Below are positions 1 to 7,814 of a stretch of 64,000 nt of DNA, piece after piece. The notes below the pieces were generated by a model. It made no database searches. It saw nothing but the letters and a program-made list of their open reading frames with translations, and was not told the DNA's origin. A program made the position numbers and the translations under genes. Each line of letters opens with the position of its first letter. The first letter of the stretch is position 1. This DNA comes from G963665925 sp963678925 (GTDB lineage Bacteria > Bacillota > Clostridia > Peptostreptococcales > Acidaminobacteraceae): assembly GCA_963678925.1 (NCBI GenBank), contig OY787533.1:1922001-1986000 (forward strand), in the 5' to 3' direction.

Positions 1-774
1 GCGTCAGAAACTGACCACGACATGATTATCTTTTGCGGGGTTCACTTCATGGCTGAAAGTGCGAAAATCCTCAGTCCACAAAAAAAGGTTATTCTGCCTG
101 TCATAGATGCAGGATGTCCAATGGCTGACATGGTCACTGGCGAAGATCTTAAGAAATTCAGGGATGAAAACCCGGGAGTTCCGGTTGTGACCTATGTGAA
201 TTCTTCAGCAGAGGTTAAGGCCTACAGTGATATTTGCTGCACATCTTCAAATGCGGTTAAGGTTGTCGAGTCTCTGGGTGCTGAGAAAATCCTATTTGCG
301 CCAGATAAGAATCTGGGCCACTACGTGCAGCAGCAAGTACCAGGCACGGAAATCATTCGATGGGATGGCTATTGTATCACCCATGAGCGTGTGAGACTTG
401 AAGAACTCGAAGCTAATAAGGCAGCAAGACCGGACTCACCAATACTCATTCATCCGGAATGCAATCCTAAGCTTGTTGAGCGTGCGGACTTTGTGGGCAG
501 TACGGCCCAAATCATAGAGCATGTGCGCAATTCAGACAAGAAGTCCTTTATCATAGGAACCGAAATGGGCATACTGCACACCCTGCGTAAGGAAAATCCG
601 GACAAGGACTTCAGAATACTCTCAGGATTTCTCACATGCCACAATATGAAAAAGACATCTCTTGAGAATGTCTATACGGCACTAAAAGATGAAACATATG
701 AAATTACTGTATCAGAGGAAATTCGTGTAAAGGCGTATGAAGCCCTTGAACGAATGCTCAGTGTAACCAGATAA
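1..774 (+). CDS. nadA: Quinolinate synthase NadA (5' end outside window)
   Basis: NadA condenses iminoaspartate with dihydroxyacetone phosphate to quinolinate in de novo NAD synthesis, using a [4Fe-4S] cluster. The reading frame is open to base 1, where codons for TDHDMIIFCGVHFMAE are typical of the middle of NadA, so the true start lies upstream of the window and the ATG at 22 is internal. Three cluster cysteines are visible: FCGVHFMAE near the left edge, HPECNP near 445-475 and GFLTCHNMKKTS near 627-660. About 257 residues remain of a family usually near 300. nadB follows after 13 bases, so nadA-nadB-nadC form an operon. Any NAD-responsive operator would be outside the window. Confidence 0.95.
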   Translation, partial: ASETDHDMIIFCGVHFMAESAKILSPQKKVILPVIDAGCPMADMVTGEDLKKFRDENPGVPVVTYVNSSAEVKAYSDICCTSSNAVKVVESLGAEKILFAPDKNLGHYVQQQVPGTEIIRWDGYCITHERVRLEELEANKAARPDSPILIHPECNPKLVERADFVGSTAQIIEHVRNSDKKSFIIGTEMGILHTLRKENPDKDFRILSGFLTCHNMKKTSLENVYTALKDETYEITVSEEIRVKAYEALERMLSVTR

Positions 775-787
775 GCAGGTGAGGCAA

Positions 788-2296
788 ATGACACGACGGT
801 ATCTAATGGATTTTGAAGCCGATATGGGCAACGAAAAGACGTATGACTGCATTGTCGTGGGATCAGGCATAGCCGGTCTTTATACAGCACTGTCCATAGC
901 AGAGGACCTAAGGGTTCTTGTCGTTACCAAGTCGGTTCTGTCCGACAGTAACAGCAATCTGGCACAGGGTGGCATTGCTGCCGCTATGCATGCGGAGGAC
1001 GTGCCAATTCATATTGAAGATACATTGAAGGCTGGAAGTGCCTATAACGACTTTCAGGCAGTCAGTGTAATGATTGAAGAAGCCCATGAACGTATTCATG
1101 AGCTGCTTGATTTAGGTATAGAGCTGGACTGTGACGAAGAGGGCAATCTTCTCTCGACAAAGGAAGGCGGACACAGCACAAGGCGTGTTCTTCACTACAA
1201 GGACTATACCGGCGAAGCCGTCATTAAAGGACTTATTGAGGCGGCGCTTAAAAGAAAGAACATTGACTTCGCTCAACATACCACAGCCGTCGACATACTT
1301 GAACAGGATGGTCAGGCAGTCGGCATTTTAACCGTTCATAGGGGGATTAGAAAAGTGTTTGCAAGTCGTAATGTCGTACTCGCCACTGGGGGTGTCGGGG
1401 GACTGTATGAAGCGACTACAAACACAGGTATTCTAACAGGCGACGGACTGGGAATGGCACTGCGAGCACAGATATCGTTGAAGGACATGGAATTCATTCA
1501 ATTTCATCCGACTGCCTATTCAGATGGAAAGACAACCTTTCTGATTTCAGAGGCTGTTCGTGGGGAAGGCGGTCATCTGATCAATTCAGATGGGGAACGT
1601 TTTATGGAAGGCAAACATCCACTTAAGGAGCTTGCGCCTCGGGATGTCGTATCAAGGGCCATGTTTGACCAGATGCTAAGCGGAAAGACACTTTATCTTG
1701 ATGTGCGGCACTTAGGAAAGGACTATCTCGCAAAAAGATTTCCAACCATATACGAGAAATGCGTGAGCGTCGGCTACGACATGGCAGCAGTCCCTGTTCC
1801 AGTCAGGCCGGTCCAGCATTATATCATGGGTGGCATTGAGACAGATATGAAGGGAAATACGAGCATGCAAGGCCTTTATGCGTGCGGTGAAACTGCTTGT
1901 ACTGGAGTTCATGGAGCCAATAGACTGGCAAGCAACTCCCTGCTTGAAGGACTTGTGTTTGGAAAGCGTATTGCAAGTCAAATCAATGGGCTCAGAAATA
2001 CGGCGCCCATAACAGGGACGCTGAACTATCGGTCTGAAGCGGAGAAGACATTTGATGCTGAAGCTGTAAAGTCGGCGGTCAGAGAAACGCTGACAAAATC
2101 AGCGGGAATCATTCGAAAGAAGGCGCTTCTAGAAAGAGGACAGGCGCAGATGAGCACCCTTCTGCAAGAGTTGGGGGCACGCACTGTATCGAGTGAGGAA
2201 GACATTGAAGCCTACAATATGGCCTATGTGGCGCATCAGGTGATTTTGGCGGCCTGCGACAGATCGGATTCTCTCGGAAGTCATATTGTTTACTGA
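788..2296 (+). CDS. nadB: L-aspartate oxidase NadB
   Basis: This flavoprotein oxidises L-aspartate to iminoaspartate, the substrate passed to NadA. The N-terminus has a Rossmann FAD motif (VVGSGIAGLYTAL). Succinate dehydrogenase/aspartate oxidase signatures follow: NLAQGGIAAAM, GGHSTRRVLHYKDYTG, FIQFHPTAY, ISEAVRGEGG and the FAD-contacting HGANRLASNSLLEG. At 502 aa the length is normal. I chose ATG 788 because AGGTGAGG at 777-784 lies just upstream; a GTG at 779 lies inside that site, and ATGs at 806 and 824 are weaker alternatives. It sits between nadA and nadC in the same operon. Confidence 0.95.
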   Translation: MTRRYLMDFEADMGNEKTYDCIVVGSGIAGLYTALSIAEDLRVLVVTKSVLSDSNSNLAQGGIAAAMHAEDVPIHIEDTLKAGSAYNDFQAVSVMIEEAHERIHELLDLGIELDCDEEGNLLSTKEGGHSTRRVLHYKDYTGEAVIKGLIEAALKRKNIDFAQHTTAVDILEQDGQAVGILTVHRGIRKVFASRNVVLATGGVGGLYEATTNTGILTGDGLGMALRAQISLKDMEFIQFHPTAYSDGKTTFLISEAVRGEGGHLINSDGERFMEGKHPLKELAPRDVVSRAMFDQMLSGKTLYLDVRHLGKDYLAKRFPTIYEKCVSVGYDMAAVPVPVRPVQHYIMGGIETDMKGNTSMQGLYACGETACTGVHGANRLASNSLLEGLVFGKRIASQINGLRNTAPITGTLNYRSEAEKTFDAEAVKSAVRETLTKSAGIIRKKALLERGQAQMSTLLQELGARTVSSEEDIEAYNMAYVAHQVILAACDRSDSLGSHIVY

Positions 2297-2310
2297 AAGG
2301 AAGATTAGCA

Positions 2311-3144
2311 TTGAAATTCATGGGTCTTGAAAGACAAATTGAGAATTGGCTGATTGAAGACATGCCCTATATGGATATGACAACCGATATGCTGGACATC
2401 GACAACAAAAATGTCAGTGCGGAAGTTACAGCCAAAGAGTCCGGTGTAATTGCGGGAACAGAGGTTTTCGAAGCGGTTTTTAAAAAAATCAGTCCACAAT
2501 TTGAAGTGGTGCATTTTATAAAGGACGGTGACGCAGTCGACAAGGGCACAGTGCTGTTCAAGGTCACCGGACCTGCTGTTGACATGTTAAAGGGTGAAAG
2601 ACTCGCTCTGAACCTGCTGCAGCGCATGTCAGGCATAGCCACACTTTCCAGTCGCTTTGCAGAGGCTGTCAGTGGTTATGAGACAAAAATTGTCGATACA
2701 CGCAAGACAACACCGGGACTTAGACAGCTGGAAAAGTATGCTGTACGTGTCGGCGGCTGCTTCAATCACAGATACAGTCTTTCTGATGCAGTCATGATCA
2801 AGGACAATCATATTAAGGCTGCAGGCGGCATTATGGAAGCTGTCGGCAGCATTCGGGGAAAAATTGGCCATACGGTCAAAATCGAAGTTGAGGTGACAGG
2901 GTTGGAAGAGCTGGAGACTGCGCTTAAAGCAGGTGCAGATATAATCATGCTTGACAATATGTCCCTTGCAGATATGAAGACCGCTGTGGATCGTGCTGCT
3001 GACAAAGCAATCCTGGAGGCATCGGGTGGGGTCAATCTAAATACTGTAAAAGATATTGCAGCGACAGGCGTTCATATTATCAGTGTTGGTGCGTTGACCC
3101 ATTCATATCGGTCAATGGATATCAGCATGAATATTGCGCTGTAG
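2311..3144 (+). CDS. nadC: Quinolinate phosphoribosyltransferase NadC
   Basis: NadC converts quinolinate and PRPP to nicotinate mononucleotide with loss of CO2, the third step of de novo NAD synthesis. The 277 aa sequence has the family length. The signature VDTRKTTPGLR, the stretch GGCFNHRYSLSDAVMIKDNH and the late VSVGALTHS barrel-end motif are all visible. The start is probably TTG 2311, seven bases after AAAGGAAG at 2296-2303; the ATG at 2320 would be too far from that site. It follows nadB by 14 bases. Confidence 0.95.
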   Translation: MKFMGLERQIENWLIEDMPYMDMTTDMLDIDNKNVSAEVTAKESGVIAGTEVFEAVFKKISPQFEVVHFIKDGDAVDKGTVLFKVTGPAVDMLKGERLALNLLQRMSGIATLSSRFAEAVSGYETKIVDTRKTTPGLRQLEKYAVRVGGCFNHRYSLSDAVMIKDNHIKAAGGIMEAVGSIRGKIGHTVKIEVEVTGLEELETALKAGADIIMLDNMSLADMKTAVDRAADKAILEASGGVNLNTVKDIAATGVHIISVGALTHSYRSMDISMNIAL

Positions 3145-3161
3145 CAAGGGGATGAAAAACA

Positions 3162-4193
3162 ATGAAATCGTTCAACATACGGGAATATTTGATAAAGACA
3201 CTTAACGGCATGGCACTTGGCCTATTTGCATCACTCATTATCGGCTTGATTCTTAAGCAGATTGGTGATTTTACAGGCCTTGACCAGCTTGTGCATTACG
3301 GCAAGATGGCACAGTTCATGATGGGCCCTGCAATCGGTGGTGCAGTGGCATACAGTGTCGGGGCACCGCCTCTTGGCATATTTGCCTCCATTGTGGCCGG
3401 TGCCATTGGAGCAGGTTCTCTGAAGGTTGCAGATACCGGTGCCTTTATGGCTTCCATCGGAGAGCCAATGGGTGCTTTTGTAGCAGCACTCTGTGCGGCT
3501 GAATTTTCGAAAGTCATCGCAGGCAAGACAAAAGTGGATATTGTTCTGGTTCCTGCACTGACCATCATCGTGGGCGGTCTAGTGGGTACAACAATCAGTC
3601 CATGGATTGCCATGATCATGCGTGCGCTTGGTGAAGTCATCAATACGGCAACAGTTCTTCACCCGATTCCGATGGGGATCATTGTGGCCATACTTATGGG
3701 GATGATTCTGACACTGCCCATATCAAGTGCGGCACTGGCCATATCCTTAGGACTTTCAGGACTTGCAGCTGGTGCATCGCTTATAGGATGCTCAGCGCAA
3801 ATGATTGGATTTGCAGTCATTTCATACAGGGAAAATGGATTTGGTGGTTTTATTGCACAAGGACTGGGCACTTCTATGCTTCAGGTGCCAAATATTATTA
3901 GAAATCCGCTAATTTGGGTTCCACCGACGCTTGTAAGTGGTATAATAGGACCACTAGGAACTACAATCTTCAAAATGGAATCAAACAGCATTGGGGCAGG
4001 AATGGGTACAAGTGGCCTCGTAGGCCAGTTTGGTACGATTGCTGCAATGTCTGAGACAACACCCATGTCTGAGATTGTCCTGAAAATGGGACTCTTGCAT
4101 TTCGTTTTACCGGCAATTTTGTCATTGATCGTCTCTGAATTTATGAGAAAACGTGGTATGATTAAGTCAGGTGATATGAAATTGCACTCGTAA
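3162..4193 (+). CDS. PfoR-like / PTS EIIC-like membrane protein
   Basis: A 343 aa polytopic membrane protein with about eight to ten hydrophobic segments and many Gly/Ala-rich helices (MMGPAIGGAVAYSVGAPPLG, IGEPMGAF, LPISSAALAISLG). It resembles the EIIC-type family (PTS_EIIC_2) that includes clostridial PfoR, a protein first named as a regulator of perfringolysin O; PfoR has about the same length. No EIIA or EIIB domain is fused or adjacent, so sugar phosphotransfer is unproven. It starts 17 bases after nadC, with AAGGGGAT just upstream, and looks like the last gene of the NAD operon. That position suggests, as inference only, transport of a NAD precursor or related metabolite. Confidence 0.75.
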   Translation: MKSFNIREYLIKTLNGMALGLFASLIIGLILKQIGDFTGLDQLVHYGKMAQFMMGPAIGGAVAYSVGAPPLGIFASIVAGAIGAGSLKVADTGAFMASIGEPMGAFVAALCAAEFSKVIAGKTKVDIVLVPALTIIVGGLVGTTISPWIAMIMRALGEVINTATVLHPIPMGIIVAILMGMILTLPISSAALAISLGLSGLAAGASLIGCSAQMIGFAVISYRENGFGGFIAQGLGTSMLQVPNIIRNPLIWVPPTLVSGIIGPLGTTIFKMESNSIGAGMGTSGLVGQFGTIAAMSETTPMSEIVLKMGLLHFVLPAILSLIVSEFMRKRGMIKSGDMKLHS

Positions 4194-4320
4194 GCACAAT
4201 TTTGTGATATTCGGCAGAATGGTTTAACCGTTTTGTCTCCTTATATCAACTGAATCACTCACTTGTTTTGGAGACCGGAACACCGGTCTCACTTTTTTTG
4301 CGCTCAAACGCAAGAACATC

Positions 4321-4527
4321 TCATATATATTTTGGGAAAGACCCACCATCAGTGGGGGGCGTATTATCCTTAGACTTGAAGGCTTTACAGGGTTCACCTG
4401 AACTCTTGTAGACTGTAATGGATGGCAGAAGCTTCGTCTTGAATCCAAAGTACTTACAGCCATATGGATTCTTCTCATCCCATGTTATATAGAAATGAAT
4501 GCATTTTCTGCAGTTAATCTGTCGCAT
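4321..4527 (-). CDS. Small conserved Cys-rich protein
   Basis: A 68 aa protein beginning MRQINCRKCIHFYITWD and continuing NPYGCKYFGFKTK and SSGEPCKAF. It belongs to a small clostridial family with four conserved cysteines (CxxC, C, C), probably a metal-binding knuckle. Members are sometimes labelled uracil-DNA glycosylase in databases, but nothing of that fold is present. The start was placed at ATG 4527 because GAAAGGAG ends ten bases before it; the upstream ATG at 4536 abuts that site directly. It is transcribed opposite to nadABC and murI. The molecular role is unknown. Confidence 0.7.
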   Translation of the reverse strand: MRQINCRKCIHFYITWDEKNPYGCKYFGFKTKLLPSITVYKSSGEPCKAFKSKDNTPPTDGGSFPKYI

Positions 4528-4590
4528 GAGGGACATCTCCTTTCAATAATAATTATACACGCATTCGTCAAGAAATATGTAGAGTAAAAA

Positions 4591-4650
4591 CTATACACAG
4601 GTGATTGTTAACATGTGGATAACTCACTTTTCCAGTACAGATTATTCACA
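4591..4650. promoter_or_regulatory. Three DnaA-box-like sequences upstream of murI
   Basis: CTATACACA (4591-4599, one mismatch to TTATNCACA), TGTGGATAA (4614-4622, perfect box on the minus strand) and TTATTCACA (4642-4650, perfect TTATNCACA) occur within 60 bases. They lie just upstream of the murI promoter. Binding by DnaA is inferred from the consensus only. Confidence 0.45.
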
Positions 4651-4692
4651 GCAGCGCCCGGGACGAATTTCGGTGGAATCTTGGTCAAAATA

Positions 4693-4721
4693 TTGTCTTA
4701 CTGCCTGACAGATAATATAAT
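4693..4721 (+). promoter_or_regulatory. Sigma-A-type promoter for murI
   Basis: TTGTCT (4693-4698) and TATAAT (4716-4721) are separated by 17 bases. The predicted start of transcription is about 25 bases before the chosen murI start codon. Confidence 0.6.
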
Positions 4722-4751
4722 ATGAGTACGACAATTTTTGGTGGTGAAAAT

Positions 4752-5531
4752 ATGAAGAGGTCGGCACCAATCGGTGTTTTTGATTCAGGCATGGGCGGAA
4801 TCTCCGTACTCGGGGAGCTGCTCCGATATATGCCTACTGAAAATTATATATATTACGGGGACTCCGCAAATGCCCCATATGGTGTCAGGACCACGGATGA
4901 GGTCATCGATCTGTCAGTAAAGGTCAGTGACTATCTTGTTGACCAGGGTGTCAAAGCCATAGTTGTTGCATGCAATACGGCAACAAGTGCTGCCATCAAG
5001 GTGCTCCGGGAAAAATACGACATACCCATTATAGGGATGGAGCCTGCACTTAAACCTGCGGTGGAGCACACAGACCGGGGACAGGTTGCCGTAATGGCGA
5101 CGGAAGTTACCTTAAGGGAAAAGAAATTTGAGCGCCTTGTTCAGCGCCTTGATGTTCTTGGCTCAATTAAGAAAGTGCCGTGTCCAAGTCTCGTACCGCT
5201 TGTGGAAAAGGGACTGGTTGAAGGTGACCAGGTTGAATCTGCGCTGAAGGCATGTTTTGAAGGTGTTGATATCACAGAGGTTAAAGCCATTGTTCTTGGG
5301 TGTACCCACTTTGTCTTTTTAAAGGAAGCCGTTCGCAAGGTTTTCGGAGATGACATTCAGATTTTTGATGGAAATTCAGGGACTGTCCGGCATTTGAAAA
5401 ATGAGCTCAAGCATCTCGACCAGCTGAATGAAAAGAACACGTCCAGTGAAATTCGGATTATTAACTCCCATTCGGACGAAATGGTGAAGCGTTCTGGACT
5501 GCTGCTGAACTTGTATCGCACGCAGGGCTGA
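4752..5531 (+). CDS. murI: Glutamate racemase MurI
   Basis: This cofactor-independent racemase makes D-glutamate for peptidoglycan. The two-cysteine catalytic pair is visible in ACNTATSAA and LGCTHF, and the substrate loops DSGMGG and YYGDSANAPYG are intact. The start ATG 4752 (MKRSAPIGVFDSGMGG) is preceded by GGTGGTG at 4740-4746; an upstream in-frame ATG at 4722 overlaps the promoter -10 region and is unlikely. At 259 aa the length is normal. It stands apart from nadABC, with its own promoter. Confidence 0.93.
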   Translation: MKRSAPIGVFDSGMGGISVLGELLRYMPTENYIYYGDSANAPYGVRTTDEVIDLSVKVSDYLVDQGVKAIVVACNTATSAAIKVLREKYDIPIIGMEPALKPAVEHTDRGQVAVMATEVTLREKKFERLVQRLDVLGSIKKVPCPSLVPLVEKGLVEGDQVESALKACFEGVDITEVKAIVLGCTHFVFLKEAVRKVFGDDIQIFDGNSGTVRHLKNELKHLDQLNEKNTSSEIRIINSHSDEMVKRSGLLLNLYRTQG

Positions 5532-5635
5532 TGTTAAGGACTTTTTACTTGTCTAGGCGGCCCAAATATAATAGAATAGGTTTGTTGGTTTTTGATAGGG
5601 CTTGAAACAAGTTTTGAAGCGAAGTAGGTGAAGAT

Positions 5636-5758
5636 ATGTATAGAATCCTGCAATGGTTCAAATCTCTTATGGGGATGAATAAAGAGGAAGAAGTATCATT
5701 GAGTAAATACTTGATTGGTGATCATATATTTCAAACAACAAACAAGCGTTCCAGATAG
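5636..5758 (+). CDS. Small ORF upstream of the sigma-4-like gene
   Basis: A 40-codon frame (MYRILQWFKSLMGMNKEEEV...) begins five bases after AGGTG at 5626-5630 and ends 16 bases before the next gene. I do not recognise it. It could be a real small protein translated together with the downstream gene, or a leader that opens its ribosome binding site. Evidence is limited to the ribosome binding site and the spacing. Confidence 0.35.
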   Translation: MYRILQWFKSLMGMNKEEEVSLSKYLIGDHIFQTTNKRSR

Positions 5759-5774
5759 ATGAAGAGGTGGTCTT

Positions 5775-6020
5775 ATGGAGCAAGTTGTTTCAAAAGAAGC
5801 ACTGGTGTATGTTGAAGCGCGTCTTGAGGATCTGGTCGAAACGGAAAAGCTGGATGCGCAAATGGAGCAGATAATCAGATTAAGATATGGCATTGGCGAC
5901 AGCAAGCCACTAAATTTCAAGCAGCTGACAAAGGTGTTCAAGATGCCGCCTAAAAAAATGAAAGACAAGCTCATTCAAGCGGAAAGAACGGTTTTCAATA
6001 TCTTGAAAAAGGAAATATGA
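5775..6020 (+). CDS. Sigma-70 region 4-like small protein
   Basis: An 81 aa protein whose C-terminal half reads like sigma-70 region 4: IIRLRYGIGDSKPLNF followed by a helix-turn-helix-like KQLTKVFKMPPKKMKDKLIQ and a terminal AERTVFNILKK. Sigma regions 1-3 are absent, so it cannot be a complete sigma factor. The N-terminal part is acidic and helical. AGAGGTGG at 5763-5770 precedes the ATG. It may bind DNA or RNA polymerase as an accessory protein, but this is inference from one motif. The next gene downstream is serS, behind its own promoter. Confidence 0.6.
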   Translation: MEQVVSKEALVYVEARLEDLVETEKLDAQMEQIIRLRYGIGDSKPLNFKQLTKVFKMPPKKMKDKLIQAERTVFNILKKEI

Positions 6021-6040
6021 AGCAATTTTTCCTTTTCCAC

Positions 6041-6069
6041 TTGAAAGGGTAAAAAAACTGTGCTATATT
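6041..6069 (+). promoter_or_regulatory. Sigma-A-type promoter for the serS leader
   Basis: TTGAAA (6041-6046) and TATATT (6064-6069) with a 17-base spacer. Transcription would start near 6076, just before the T-box leader. Confidence 0.65.
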
Positions 6070-6084
6070 TAAGAACAATATTAG

Positions 6085-6333
6085 GACTATGAAAGAGACA
6101 AGTATATGAAAAGCACTTAAGAGAGTCAGTGGCTGGTGTGAACTGATGTGTGTTTTTATAGAAATCCACTCTGGAGTCTTCCGGTGAAAGTCGGACGGTT
6201 TGCAGCCGATACCCTGCATCACAAAGTGGTTCGGCATTTATATGCCGTTCAATCAGGGTGGCAACGCGGGAAATAGAGCTTCTCGTCCCTTATTCAATAT
6301 TTCTATTGAATAAGGGACGAGGAGCTTTTTTTA
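6085..6333 (+). promoter_or_regulatory. T-box riboswitch with terminator before serS
   Basis: The conserved T-box sequence AGGGTGGCAACGCGGG is at 6255-6270. It is followed by a long terminator hairpin with GAGCTTCTCGTCCC near 6276 pairing with GGGACGAGGAGC near 6313-6326 and a T-run to 6333. Uncharged tRNA would stabilise the antiterminator and allow read-through. Its place before serS implies that tRNA-Ser is the effector. I could not fix the specifier codon with confidence. Confidence 0.88.
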
Positions 6334-6418
6334 TTGGGTATCCATGAGAAGGTGGGCACTCGAAATACTTTGAATTGTTGTGTGTACTTACTTGATTCGT
6401 AAGAAGGAGGAATGAACA

Positions 6419-7693
6419 ATGTTGGATATTAAAAGAATCAGAGCTGACTATGATGCAGTGAAGGAAGCCGTTGAATCTAGAGGAAAGGGCGATTTTGGCC
6501 TTTCAAAGGTTCTTGATCTGGATAAAGAGCGACGTGAAATCATTGCAAAAGTTGAAGATATGAAGAACAAGCAGAAGACGGTTTCAAAACAGATTCCAAT
6601 GCTTAAAAAAGAGGGCAAGGATACAACAGAAATCATGGCTGAAATGAAGTCGCTTTCTGAAGAGGTCAAAGAACTGGACGCCAAGGTGAAAGAAATTGAC
6701 GAGGCGCTTGCAGATCTTCTTCTGGGCATTCCAAACACGCCATGTGAAGGAACACCTGTTGGAAACAGCGATGAGGACAACCGTGAAGTTCGCAAGTGGG
6801 GCGAACCAACGAAGTTCGATTTCGAGCCGAAGGCACATTGGGATGTTGGCACAGACCTGGATATTCTGGATTTTGAGCGCGGTACAAAAATTGCGGGTGC
6901 CCGTTTCACAGTCCTGAAGAATCAAGGTGCCAAGCTTGAGCGTGCCCTGATCAATTTCATGCTTGATCTGCATACGGAAAACCACAATTTCACTGAAGTC
7001 ATGACACCGTTTATGGTCAACAGGGGTGCAATGACAGGTACGGGTCAGCTTCCTAAGTTTGAAGACGACATGTTCCATATTCCGGCTAAGGACTTCTTCC
7101 TGGTTCCAACTGCGGAAGTGCCGGTTACGAATCTGTACTCGGATGAGATCCTTGAGCAGGACCTCCTGCCAATCAACCATACGGCATATACGCCATGCTT
7201 CAGAAAGGAAGCGGGATCTGCAGGTCGTGATACACGCGGCATTATCCGTCAGCACCAGTTCAATAAGGTTGAAATGGTCAAGTTCGCTGAGCCGGGCAAG
7301 TCTTATGAAGAGCTTGAAATTCTAACTGCAGCAGCAGAAGAAGTGCTTAAGCGACTGGGACTTCCTTATAGAGTGGTACAGCTGTGTACAGGCGATCTGG
7401 GCTTCAGCTCAGCAAAAACTTACGATATCGAAGTTTGGATGCCAAGCTATGACAGATATTTGGAAATCAGCTCTTGCTCTAATTTTGAAGACTATCAGGC
7501 AAGACGTGCGAATATCCGTTACAGAGACAAGGAAACAAAGAAGGTTATGCATGTGCATACGCTGAACGGGTCAGGACTTGCTGTTGGACGTACCATGGCT
7601 GCAATTCTTGAAAACTATCAGCAGGCTGATGGCAGCGTTGTAATTCCTGAAGCACTTCGTCCATATATGGGTGGAAAAGAAGTCTTAAAATAG
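6419..7693 (+). CDS. serS: Seryl-tRNA synthetase
   Basis: SerRS charges tRNA-Ser (and tRNA-Sec) with serine. The first about 110 residues form the long helical tRNA-binding arm (IKRIRADYDAVKEAVESR onward, many Lys/Glu). The class II core follows, with motif 2 in FRKEAGSAGRDTRGIIR and motif 3 in LNGSGLAVGRTMAAILENYQ. At 424 aa the length is standard. AAGGAGGAAT precedes the ATG. The gene is controlled by the upstream T-box. Because the window holds two probable selenoproteins, SerRS also feeds the Sec pathway, which starts with seryl-tRNA-Sec. Confidence 0.97.
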   Translation: MLDIKRIRADYDAVKEAVESRGKGDFGLSKVLDLDKERREIIAKVEDMKNKQKTVSKQIPMLKKEGKDTTEIMAEMKSLSEEVKELDAKVKEIDEALADLLLGIPNTPCEGTPVGNSDEDNREVRKWGEPTKFDFEPKAHWDVGTDLDILDFERGTKIAGARFTVLKNQGAKLERALINFMLDLHTENHNFTEVMTPFMVNRGAMTGTGQLPKFEDDMFHIPAKDFFLVPTAEVPVTNLYSDEILEQDLLPINHTAYTPCFRKEAGSAGRDTRGIIRQHQFNKVEMVKFAEPGKSYEELEILTAAAEEVLKRLGLPYRVVQLCTGDLGFSSAKTYDIEVWMPSYDRYLEISSCSNFEDYQARRANIRYRDKETKKVMHVHTLNGSGLAVGRTMAAILENYQQADGSVVIPEALRPYMGGKEVLK

Positions 7694-7729
7694 AATTCAG
7701 ACTGGATCCATCGATGAAACAGCAATATA

Positions 7730-7762
7730 AAAGACCTATGGGATGCGCCCATAGGTCTTTTT
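7730..7762 (+). terminator. Rho-independent terminator after serS
   Basis: AAAGACCTATGGG pairs with CCCATAGGTCTTT around an ATGCG loop and ends in a T-run. The A-run on the other side may let it also serve the convergent aminotransferase gene. Confidence 0.85.
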
Positions 7763-7814
7763 ACATGTCTGGAATACAGACATGAAGTTATCCTGTCAAA
7801 ATGAAATGAATGCT

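Noticed and set aside
6584..7255. 223-codon open frame on the minus strand inside serS
   Set aside because: Fully overlaps the well-supported serS gene, has no ribosome binding site and no recognisable protein features; it is a shadow frame.
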